A stretch of DNA of 64,000 nt from UBA1930 sp943371535. Lineage in GTDB: Bacteria > Bacteroidota > Bacteroidia > Chitinophagales > Chitinophagaceae. Positions 39,605 to 48,732 of this stretch are shown here, one piece after another. A model generated the notes under the pieces. It saw only the letters and a program-made list of their open reading frames with translations. It was not told the DNA's origin and searched no databases. The stretch spans positions 1 to 64,000 of the forward strand of contig CALRVE020000011.1 of assembly GCA_943371535.1 (NCBI GenBank). The letters are read 5' to 3'. The stretch's first letter is position 1; each line of letters begins with the position of its first letter. A program made the translations under genes and the position numbers.

Positions 39605-42600
39605 TTGAACAGGACACGGAACATTTATTATCTATCTGCTTATATTATAGCTTTTGCTCTTACAGGCATGGCCAAAAATGCTATTGCCCAAAAAACCGAT
39701 TCTTTACGTTATCCCATAAAAGATCGTTGGGGCGATAAATACACTTGGCAAAACAAAAATCCTTTTGATATTAGAGATACCTCTTTATTAAAACAAGATA
39801 TTCAGTACGATCCAAAAACCAAGCAATACTATATTGTAGAAACCATTAATGGTAAAACATATAGAAAGCCAACGTATTTAACATTTGAAGAATTTCAACG
39901 CATTCAGGCAAAAAAATCGGAAAGCGATTATTTCAAAAAACGTTCTCAAGCTTTGGCTTCGCTCAATAGAAAAATTGCCCGACCAAAAATGAAAGTGTTC
40001 GATAAATTATTTGATCGAATTTTTGGTGTGGGAAAAGATGGATTTAAAGTAGATATTAAACCGCAAGGTTCGGTAGATATTTTAGCTGGCTATCAAGGAC
40101 AAATTACCAAAAACCCCACTTTGCCAGAAGCTGCAAGACGTAATGGTGGTTTTGATTTTGACATGAACGCTAACTTAAATGTGAACGCAAATATTGGCGA
40201 TAAATTAAAATTACCCATTAACTATAATACCCTTGCCAACTTTGATTTTGAAAATCAGTTGAAGTTAGATTACAAGGGGATGGACGATGAAATATTAAAA
40301 AGCTTAGAAGCTGGTAATATTGCATGGCAATCAAAAGGAACTTTAATACCTAGTACACAAAATTTATTTGGTTTAAAAACGCAATTGCAATTTGGTAAAT
40401 TTTATTTTACAGCAGCTGTTGCCAACCAACGAAGCCAACGCCAAAGTCAAAATTTACAAGGTGGTGCAGCAACCACTACTTTTCAAAAAAAGTTAGACGA
40501 TTACGAAGAGAATAGACACTTTTTAATGGGTCAGTATTTTAGAAATAACTATAATGCTGCTATGCGTCAATTGCCCATTGTAAATAGCCAAGTGCAAATA
40601 CAACGTATAGAAGTTTGGATAACCAACCGTACAGGTGCTACTATTGATGCAAGAGATGTAGTAGGCTTGGCCGATTTAGGAGAAATTTCACCAGCAAACC
40701 CAAGTGTTTTTCCCCTAACAGGCGATGCAAGACCCGATAATGGAACCAATAACTTATTTGCCAATGTTAAAAATTTTAGAGCTCCATCTCAAGTTACTAG
40801 TCAGTTACAAGGTTTAGGGTTAAGACCAGTAGACGATTTTGAGAAAACCTATGCTAGAAAGTTAAGTACCAACGAGTATTATTTCAATCCACAAATTGGT
40901 TTTGTTTCTATCAATACACAATTACAACCAGATGAAGTGTTGGCTGTTGCTTATCAATATACCTATAATGGAAGAGTATATCAAGTAGGTGAGTTTAGCC
41001 AAGACGTTGCTTTAGATTCTACCCAAGGGGTACAAAAAGTATTGTATTTAAAATTATTAAAAGCAACATCGGCACGTACCACTTTGCCTATTTGGGGTTT
41101 AATGATGAAGAATGTGTATTCATTAGACTTGCCAGGTATTAGTAGAGAAGATTTTAAATTGAATGTTTTATACGAAGAGCCAAGTGGTGGTTTAAAAAGA
41201 TATTTACCCGAAAGTTCAACAGCTACAGAAGGAGTGCCTTTATTAAGAATTTTAAATTTAGACCGACTTAATAATAGAAATGACCCACAACCCGATGGTG
41301 TATTTGATTATGTAGAAGGGTTCACCATTTTACCTCAACAAGGCAAAATAATTTTTCCTGTGTTAGAACCTTTCGGTAGAGATTTAGAAACGCTAGCGTT
41401 TAATGGAGTTGCACCAGCAATAAAAGATAAATACCTATATAAACAATTGTACGATAGTATTAAAGCTATTGCACAAACCTATGCAAACTTTAATAGATAT
41501 GCCATTCAAGGGCAAGCCAAAGGAACAGGGGGCAGTGATATTTATTTAGGAGCATTCAATATTCCACCAGGTTCTGTAAGGGTTTCAGCTGGTGGACAAG
41601 CTTTGGTAGAAGGACAAGATTATACAGTAGATTATAATTTAGGAAGTGTAAAAATTATTAATCAGGCCATCATGAATTCTGGTGTGCCTGTAAGTGTTTC
41701 TTACGAGAACAATGCAGGTTTTGGCATGCAGCAAAGAGGTTTTTTAGGGTTACGAGCCGATTATTTAGCTAGCAAAAAATTAAGCTTAGGTGCATCTATG
41801 GTGCGTTTGGGTGAACGACCATTTTTTACCAAAATGAATTATGGTGAAGACCCTATTCGTAATACCATGTATGGGGTAGATTTTAGCTATCGTTCAGAAG
41901 CTCCCGGACTTACTCGTTTATTAAATAAATTACCTTTTTATTCAACCAAAGCAAAAAGTACTATTACTGCTTATGGTGAAGGAGCTTATTTAAAACCTGG
42001 TCATCCAAAACAAATTGGTAAAGGAGATGAGGGCTTAATTTATATAGATGATTTTGAAGGAACTAGAAACAGTTTAGATTTACGTTTTCCATCTATTGCT
42101 TGGACACTTGCGTCAACCCCAGTTGGTAAATTTGCGGAAGCTACATTAATGGATTCAATTAATTATAACTTCAACAGAGCAAAAGTTGCTTGGTACAATA
42201 TTGAGCCCAATTTACAAGATAGAAATGCACAAAATAATCCGTTAAGAAGAAATTTAGATGAGTTAAGTGATCCAAGGGTAAGGCAGGTTTACACCAATGA
42301 ATTATTTCCTAATTTAACCACCAATATTACCAACGTACAAGCGTTTACGTTCGATTTGGCTTATTATCCAACCGATAGAGGTCCTTACAATTTTGTTTCA
42401 TCGCCAACACAAGTTGCAGCCAATGGTAAGTTATTAAATCCTAGAAGTCGTTGGGGTGGTATTATGCGTAATATAGACCAAACCGATTTTGAAACAGGTA
42501 ACGTAGAGTATGTAGAATTTTGGGTACAAGATCCGTTTATCAAAAACAATAATCCAAGTGCCAATGGAAAATTGTTTTTAAATTTTGGAAATATTAGTGA

Positions 42601-45600
42601 AGATATTTTAAAAGATGGAAAGCGTTTTTATGAAAACGGACTTCCGTCGCCTAAAATTCCTGCAGCAGTAGATAATAGCACTTGGGGTAAACAACCTATT
42701 AATCCAATTCAAGTAACACAAGCATTTAGCAACGATCCAGATGATAGACCTTTTCAAGACGTAGGGTTTGATGGATTAACAGATGATAGTGAAAAAGTGG
42801 TGAAGCAATATTATTTAGATAGATTATTTAATACGTTTGGACCCAATTCTCCCATTTATCAAAGAGCAGCTAGCGATCCAAGTAACGATAATTATAGATG
42901 GTATAGAGATGCAGCTTATGATGCAACAAATGCAGGTATTTTGCAACGCTACAAAGATTTTAATAATCCACAAGGTAATAGCCCCATTGCAGGAACCAAT
43001 GCTGAATTATCGGCAGCGGCAACTTTGTACCCTGATAATGAAGATTTGAATAGAGATAATACACTCAATGAAACAGAAGCTTATTACGAATACGAAATTG
43101 ATTTATCTAAAAACATGGATGTTGGAGTTACAAAATATGTAACAGATAAACGTTCGTTAAATGTTCGATATGCCAATGGAACAACAGGGCAAGAGAATTG
43201 GTATTTATTTAGAGTGCCTATAAAAGATTATACCAGAAATGTAAACAACATCACCGATTTTAAATCTATACGTTTTGTACGTATGTACTTAACCGATTTT
43301 GAAGATTCGGCAGTATTACGTTTTGCTCGTTTAGATTTAGTACGTAATCAATGGAGAAATTTTACCTACAATATTGATACAACAGGTTCTTATACACCTG
43401 TAAATAATAGTACAACCACTTTTAATGTATTGGCTGTTAATTTAGAAGAAAACAGTAACAGAACTCCAGTAAACTATGTAATGCCTCCAGGTATTGAGCG
43501 AGTTCAACTATTAAGTAACAATGGCGTAAATCTATTACAGAATGAGCAAGCCATGAGTTTAAGATTGTTGGGTTTAAAAGATGGCGATGCAAGAGGTGTA
43601 ATTAAAAACTTGAACTTAGACATGCGTCAGTATGGTAAACTTTCTATGTTTGTTCATGCTGAAAGTATTCCAAAATATCCTGAGGTAAAAGACAAAGAAT
43701 TGAATGCGGTAATCAGAATTGGTCAAGATTTTTTGAACAATTATTACGAAATTAAAATTCCTTTAAAAATTACTCCGCCCGGTAGATATACTTCTTCAGA
43801 TTCAAGTGCAGCAAGGGTTTGGCCAGATAGCAATCGGTTAGATTTTAGTTTACGAGACTTGGTAAATTTGAAACTACAACGTAATGCAGCAGGTGCATCT
43901 TTAGGACAAATTTATAGGCAAGTAATTGGCAATAAAACATTCTCGGTATATGGTAACCCAAATTTGGGTGAGGTGAGAGGTATTTTAGTTGGGGTGGAAA
44001 ATTCCAAAGATGGCAACCCGTTTGATTTGTTTACCGAAGTTTGGATTAATGAGTTACGATTATCTCAATTAGATGAACGTGGTGCTTATGCAGGTTTAGC
44101 AAGGGTAGATATTCAATTAGCCGATTTAGGAACCTTAAGTGTATCGGCAAATGCTTATACACAAGGTTTTGGAACTATTGAACAACGTGTAAACGAAAGA
44201 GCTAGAGATAATCTGTTTCAATTTGATGCAGCAGCAACAATTGATGCAGGTAAGTTAGTGCCCAAGCAAGCTAAAATTAGTATTCCCATTTTTGCAAGCA
44301 TTAATAAAACTATTCGTACACCAGAATACGATCCATACGATAAAGATGTACGCTACAAAGAAAAATTATCTAATGCAGCAACCGATGCAATTAGAGATTC
44401 TATTAAAAACACAGCCTTAGACCAAACAACTGTTAAAACCATCAACTTTACCAATGTACGAGTTCAAGGTAATGGGAAAACGAGGCTTTGGAGTTTAAGC
44501 AATTTTGATGTGAGTTATTCTTACACCAAAACAGAGCAATCGAATCCACTAACATTAAAAAATGATGTTACTAAGCAACGTGGAGGCTTGGGTTATACCT
44601 TCAATCAACAATCAAAATACATTGAACCATTTAAGAAATTATTGGTAAAACGAAAAAGTAATTGGTACAATTTGGTAAGAGATTTCAATTTTAATCTTAC
44701 TCCAACTTTACTCAGTTTTAGAGCCGATGTGAATAGACAATTTGGTCAGTTTATTCCAAGAATTGTAAGTACCGATGGAACAGGAAAAATTGAACGTGTA
44801 GATACTACTTACGATAAGTATTTCACCTTCGATCGTTTTTATAATATGCGTTGGGATTTATCAAGATCTCTTAACATCGATTTTTCTGCCACTAATAATG
44901 GTAGGGTAGATGAACCAGATGGTTTAATTAATACACAGCAGAAAAGAGATACTATTAGAGATAATTTTTGGAATGGTGGACGTAATACGTTGTACACCCA
45001 AAAAGCTATTGCTAGTTACACTTTTCCATTAAGCAAATTTCCTTTAACCGATTGGATTACTGCTAGATATAGCTACACCACTACTTACAATTGGATTGGT
45101 GCAAGCCGTTTAGCTTTATCGTTAGGTAATACCATTGAAAATAGTCAAGAAAATACCATTAATGGCGAATTTGATTTTACAAGGTTATATAGTAAATCAA
45201 GAATCTTGCGTTCTTTTGAAAATGCTCCAGCACCCAAAACAAAAGGTACTACAGGTAACGATAAAAAAGGAACAAAAAATCCTAATTTATCTTCTATACA
45301 AATAAAACCAAAAGCTGAAGTTTTAAAAGATTTAAAAGGTAAAGCAAGAACAGCTGCATTGAAAAAATGGCGTCAACAAAAACGTGATGCAAGATTGGCT
45401 GCATATATGCAAAAGCAAAATCAACCAGTAGAAATGAACGATGTGTTTAGAACTACAGGCAAATTGTTAACCATGGTAAAAAGAGCATCGGTTAACTATA
45501 GCGAAAACTTTAGAAGCCGTTTACCGGGCTATATGGACAGCACCAAATTTTTTGGTAATAATTTTAGAAGTATGCAACCGGGTTTAGATTATGTATTTGG

Positions 45601-46867
45601 CAAACAACCCGATACAAGTTGGCTAAACCAAAAAGCAGCACAGGGTTTATTGTCTAGAGATACATTATTCAATAATATGTTCCGCCAAAATTTTGAACAA
45701 CGTTTAAGCATTACTGCACAAATAGAACCATTAAAAGAATTTATTATTGATATTAATTTCGATAAAACATTCAGTAAAGAGTATACCGAATTATTTAAAG
45801 ATACTTTGTCTGGCGGTGGTGGAAAGTTTGAACATTTAAGTCCTTATGCAGCAGGTGGTTTTAGTGTTTCTTACATTGCATTTAATACATTGTTCAAAAA
45901 AATAAATCCCAACGAAGTATCTGAAACGTTTAAGAAGTTTCAAGATTATCGTTTAATTATGAGCCAGCGTGTTGCTGCTGCCAATCCTTATTGGAATGGA
46001 CAAAATAATACCGATGGCTATGCACAAGGCTATAGTAGGTATGCACAAGATGTATTAATTCCATCCTTTATAGCAGCTTATACTGGTAAAGATCCTAACA
46101 GTGTTGCGTTAGTGAAGCAAAACAATAATAATATTCGTTCAAATCCATTTAGTGGTATTATTCCAAAACCAAATTGGAGAGCTACTTATACAGGATTAAC
46201 ACGTATTCCTGCATTAGCCAAAACATTTAGTACCATTAGTTTAACACATGCATATAGTGGTACTCTTGGCATGAATAGTTATAATAGTGCATTGTTGTTT
46301 AGAGATCCATTTAGGTTTGGGGCACCACAGTTTATTGATACGGTGAGTGGCAACTTTATTCCATTTTTCTTAGTACCCAATATTTCTATTCAAGAGCAAT
46401 TTGCTCCATTAATTGGTATAGATGTAACTACTTTAAGTCAGTTGAATTTTAAATTTGAATTTAAGAAAAGCCGCCAATTGAGTTTAAGTTTAGTAGATTA
46501 TCAATTGAGTGAAACGCAAAGTACAGAATGGGTAATTGGTGCAAGTTGGCGTAAACGTGGCTTTACGTTGCCTTTTAAATTACCAGGTAGTAAAGGCAAG
46601 AAATTAGAGAATGATATTAATTTTAAGCTCGACTTGGCTATGAGAGATGATGCCACCAATAATAGCAGATTAGATCAAGCAAATGCTTATGGAACAGGTG
46701 GACAAAAAGTAATTACTATACAACCAAGTATAGATTATGTGTTGAATAATAGAATAAACATTAAATTATTTTTCGATCAAAGAAGAGTAACTCCATACAT
46801 TTCAACATCGGCACCAACTATTAATACAAGAAGTGGTTTACAGTTAAGAATTTCATTGGCACCATAA
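39605..46867 (+). CDS. sprA: T9SS translocon protein SprA (cell-surface)
   Basis: 2420 residues, the size of SprA, which forms the outer-membrane pore of the type IX secretion system and is required for gliding in other species. The TTG start at 39605 gives a signal peptide of about 28 residues (ending NAIAQ); the first ATG (39668) would remove most of it. Characteristic stretches are QGSVDILAGYQGQ, NYNTLANFDFENQLKLDYKG and LPGISREDFKLNVLYEEPSGG. The C-terminal region (about 1700-2420) is rich in barrel-like strands, with a charged insert near 1880-1940. It follows ruvA; no other T9SS core gene is adjacent. Full length and uninterrupted. Confidence 0.95.
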   Translation: MNRTRNIYYLSAYIIAFALTGMAKNAIAQKTDSLRYPIKDRWGDKYTWQNKNPFDIRDTSLLKQDIQYDPKTKQYYIVETINGKTYRKPTYLTFEEFQRIQAKKSESDYFKKRSQALASLNRKIARPKMKVFDKLFDRIFGVGKDGFKVDIKPQGSVDILAGYQGQITKNPTLPEAARRNGGFDFDMNANLNVNANIGDKLKLPINYNTLANFDFENQLKLDYKGMDDEILKSLEAGNIAWQSKGTLIPSTQNLFGLKTQLQFGKFYFTAAVANQRSQRQSQNLQGGAATTTFQKKLDDYEENRHFLMGQYFRNNYNAAMRQLPIVNSQVQIQRIEVWITNRTGATIDARDVVGLADLGEISPANPSVFPLTGDARPDNGTNNLFANVKNFRAPSQVTSQLQGLGLRPVDDFEKTYARKLSTNEYYFNPQIGFVSINTQLQPDEVLAVAYQYTYNGRVYQVGEFSQDVALDSTQGVQKVLYLKLLKATSARTTLPIWGLMMKNVYSLDLPGISREDFKLNVLYEEPSGGLKRYLPESSTATEGVPLLRILNLDRLNNRNDPQPDGVFDYVEGFTILPQQGKIIFPVLEPFGRDLETLAFNGVAPAIKDKYLYKQLYDSIKAIAQTYANFNRYAIQGQAKGTGGSDIYLGAFNIPPGSVRVSAGGQALVEGQDYTVDYNLGSVKIINQAIMNSGVPVSVSYENNAGFGMQQRGFLGLRADYLASKKLSLGASMVRLGERPFFTKMNYGEDPIRNTMYGVDFSYRSEAPGLTRLLNKLPFYSTKAKSTITAYGEGAYLKPGHPKQIGKGDEGLIYIDDFEGTRNSLDLRFPSIAWTLASTPVGKFAEATLMDSINYNFNRAKVAWYNIEPNLQDRNAQNNPLRRNLDELSDPRVRQVYTNELFPNLTTNITNVQAFTFDLAYYPTDRGPYNFVSSPTQVAANGKLLNPRSRWGGIMRNIDQTDFETGNVEYVEFWVQDPFIKNNNPSANGKLFLNFGNISEDILKDGKRFYENGLPSPKIPAAVDNSTWGKQPINPIQVTQAFSNDPDDRPFQDVGFDGLTDDSEKVVKQYYLDRLFNTFGPNSPIYQRAASDPSNDNYRWYRDAAYDATNAGILQRYKDFNNPQGNSPIAGTNAELSAAATLYPDNEDLNRDNTLNETEAYYEYEIDLSKNMDVGVTKYVTDKRSLNVRYANGTTGQENWYLFRVPIKDYTRNVNNITDFKSIRFVRMYLTDFEDSAVLRFARLDLVRNQWRNFTYNIDTTGSYTPVNNSTTTFNVLAVNLEENSNRTPVNYVMPPGIERVQLLSNNGVNLLQNEQAMSLRLLGLKDGDARGVIKNLNLDMRQYGKLSMFVHAESIPKYPEVKDKELNAVIRIGQDFLNNYYEIKIPLKITPPGRYTSSDSSAARVWPDSNRLDFSLRDLVNLKLQRNAAGASLGQIYRQVIGNKTFSVYGNPNLGEVRGILVGVENSKDGNPFDLFTEVWINELRLSQLDERGAYAGLARVDIQLADLGTLSVSANAYTQGFGTIEQRVNERARDNLFQFDAAATIDAGKLVPKQAKISIPIFASINKTIRTPEYDPYDKDVRYKEKLSNAATDAIRDSIKNTALDQTTVKTINFTNVRVQGNGKTRLWSLSNFDVSYSYTKTEQSNPLTLKNDVTKQRGGLGYTFNQQSKYIEPFKKLLVKRKSNWYNLVRDFNFNLTPTLLSFRADVNRQFGQFIPRIVSTDGTGKIERVDTTYDKYFTFDRFYNMRWDLSRSLNIDFSATNNGRVDEPDGLINTQQKRDTIRDNFWNGGRNTLYTQKAIASYTFPLSKFPLTDWITARYSYTTTYNWIGASRLALSLGNTIENSQENTINGEFDFTRLYSKSRILRSFENAPAPKTKGTTGNDKKGTKNPNLSSIQIKPKAEVLKDLKGKARTAALKKWRQQKRDARLAAYMQKQNQPVEMNDVFRTTGKLLTMVKRASVNYSENFRSRLPGYMDSTKFFGNNFRSMQPGLDYVFGKQPDTSWLNQKAAQGLLSRDTLFNNMFRQNFEQRLSITAQIEPLKEFIIDINFDKTFSKEYTELFKDTLSGGGGKFEHLSPYAAGGFSVSYIAFNTLFKKINPNEVSETFKKFQDYRLIMSQRVAAANPYWNGQNNTDGYAQGYSRYAQDVLIPSFIAAYTGKDPNSVALVKQNNNNIRSNPFSGIIPKPNWRATYTGLTRIPALAKTFSTISLTHAYSGTLGMNSYNSALLFRDPFRFGAPQFIDTVSGNFIPFFLVPNISIQEQFAPLIGIDVTTLSQLNFKFEFKKSRQLSLSLVDYQLSETQSTEWVIGASWRKRGFTLPFKLPGSKGKKLENDINFKLDLAMRDDATNNSRLDQANAYGTGGQKVITIQPSIDYVLNNRINIKLFFDQRRVTPYISTSAPTINTRSGLQLRISLAP

Positions 46868-46923
46868 ATAGGTTTTGTTTTCTACAAAACAATTTCTATC
46901 TTGTTCTATGTAAATACACTTGT

Positions 46924-47937
46924 TTGAATTTATCAGACATAAATAACGAATTGCTATTAACTAAACTAGTTGATATTACTAGCTTACAGATTTATGTGTA
47001 TGATATTGAGGAGAATAAAATTTTATACACCAATCGTTCAATTGTACGTGGTCTTGGTTATACAAGTGATGATTTAATACAATTTGGTGAACAAATTTTA
47101 GAGAAAGTTTTGCATCCTGAAGATTTAGCTAATTTCCCTAAGAGAATAGAAAAGCTGAGTGCATTAAAAGACGAAGAAGAATTATTAGTAGAAGAACGAT
47201 ACAAGAAAGCATCGGGTGTGTATGGTTGGTTTAGAAATACTAGAAAAGTATTTAAAAGAAACGCAAATGGAACTGTACAACAAGTAATTGGTTGCATACA
47301 TGAAATAACCGAGCAAATCAATAATCAAAAAAAACTACAAGCAACAGAAGATAAGTTTAAAGCCATTTTCAATAGTACTAGCGACTTTAATTTTTTTGTA
47401 GATAAAGATTTAAACATCATTACACTTAATCAAGCTGCCATTTTATATACTGAAAAATATGCAGGGGTTAAATTATTGCCTGGCGATAATTTAACAATTG
47501 CAATGCCTCCCGAAATGAAGGTAGATGCTGTAATGGCTATGCAGGTTGCGTTACAAGGAGAAATTGTAGATTCAACTAAAGAATACAAATCGGTTGATGG
47601 AAAAAATATTTGGTTTAGGGCAAAGTTTTTTCCGGTGTATGATGAATTGCAAAATACCATTACAGGTGTTAATGTAAATATGAGAGATGTTACTAAAACC
47701 GTACATTCAAGTATAGCATTAGAACAACAGAATAAACAACTCAAAGAAATTGCTCGAATTAATTCTCATGAAATTCGTCGCCCATTAGCCAATATTTTAG
47801 GCTTAATAGAAATGCTTGGTCATTATGAAAATGAGTTAACGGATGATATTAAAGACTTGATAGATTTATTACATCAATCATCTGCCGAGTTAGATGAAGT
47901 AGTAAAACGAATTGTATCTACAGCATCTAAAAAATAA
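46924..47937 (+). CDS. Two-PAS protein with HisKA domain but no kinase ATPase domain
   Basis: 337 residues from TTG 46924, with no ATG in the first 60 codons that would keep the first PAS domain. PAS-1 (about 18-130, ending in PAC-like IGCIHEITEQ), PAS-2 (about 140-262, ending VNVNMRDVTK), then a dimerisation-and-phosphoacceptor helix pair, INSHEIRRPLANILGLIEML, with H282 in the H-E-x-R-x-P H-box. The protein stops about 50 residues later, so the HATPase_c domain (N, G1 and G2 boxes) is missing. It may be phosphorylated in trans, act as a dimeric redox/ligand sensor, or be a truncation. Soluble, no transmembrane segments. Confidence 0.82.
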   Translation: MNLSDINNELLLTKLVDITSLQIYVYDIEENKILYTNRSIVRGLGYTSDDLIQFGEQILEKVLHPEDLANFPKRIEKLSALKDEEELLVEERYKKASGVYGWFRNTRKVFKRNANGTVQQVIGCIHEITEQINNQKKLQATEDKFKAIFNSTSDFNFFVDKDLNIITLNQAAILYTEKYAGVKLLPGDNLTIAMPPEMKVDAVMAMQVALQGEIVDSTKEYKSVDGKNIWFRAKFFPVYDELQNTITGVNVNMRDVTKTVHSSIALEQQNKQLKEIARINSHEIRRPLANILGLIEMLGHYENELTDDIKDLIDLLHQSSAELDEVVKRIVSTASKK

Positions 47938-47951
47938 GTTTACTTACACTA

Positions 47952-48710
47952 TTATACTTTATGAAAATAAATACCATCTGCTTGAGCTGTACAAGTAATG
48001 GTTAAATCGTTAATGCAAACATGTGCAGGCAAATTGGCACAGTAAAAAATGGTATCGGCAACATCGTTTGCAGTTAATGGAGTAAAGCCTTTATAAGTTT
48101 GTTTGGCTTTTTCAGCATCGCCTTTAAAACGTACTAAAGCAAATTCAGTTTCAGCAGCACCCGGATGTATAGCAGTAACTTTTATATTGTATTGTAATAA
48201 ATCAATTCTCATACTTTGGCTTAATACATCAACAGCAGCTTTACTACCACAATAAGCATTGCCAAATTGATAAACAGTTTTTGCAGCTATTGAACCCATG
48301 TTAATAATGTGACCCTGTTTATGTTCAATCATCAGTGGAAGAACGGCTTTGGTAACATACAATAGGCCATTCACGTTGGTTTGCATCATGGTTTCCCAAT
48401 CGTTGATGTTGGCATTTTCAAAACTATCTCTTCCAAGAGCCAAGCCTGCGTTGTTTACCAATACATCAATATTTTTCCATTCGTTTGGTAAGCTATCAAT
48501 AGCAGAGAAAACCGCAACCTTATCTTGCACATCAAATACAAGTGTATGTACACTTACGTCATGATTGGTTGTTAAATCTTCTGCAACTGCTAATAGTTTT
48601 TCAGCTCTTCGGCCAGTAATAATCAGATTCCACTTAGCAGCAGCAAATTTTTCGGCAATTGCTTTTCCAAAACCCGATGTTGCACCGGTGATGAGAATTG
48701 TTTTTGGCAT
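47952..48710 (-). CDS. Short-chain dehydrogenase (YdfG-like)
   Basis: 252 residues. Classical SDR with ITGATSGFGKAIAEKFA (TGxxxGxG), VLVNNAGLAL (NNAG), the catalytic Ser in IINMGSIAAKTVYQ and the Y-x3-K pair in AYCGSKAAVDVLS, and HPGAAETEF after it. It is close to serine/3-hydroxy acid dehydrogenases of the YdfG type, probably NADP-dependent; the substrate is not decided. It converges with the PAS/HisKA gene (14-base gap). Confidence 0.9.
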   Translation of the reverse strand: MPKTILITGATSGFGKAIAEKFAAAKWNLIITGRRAEKLLAVAEDLTTNHDVSVHTLVFDVQDKVAVFSAIDSLPNEWKNIDVLVNNAGLALGRDSFENANINDWETMMQTNVNGLLYVTKAVLPLMIEHKQGHIINMGSIAAKTVYQFGNAYCGSKAAVDVLSQSMRIDLLQYNIKVTAIHPGAAETEFALVRFKGDAEKAKQTYKGFTPLTANDVADTIFYCANLPAHVCINDLTITCTAQADGIYFHKV

Positions 48711-48732
48711 TTAATTTCTAATTTGAAATTTA

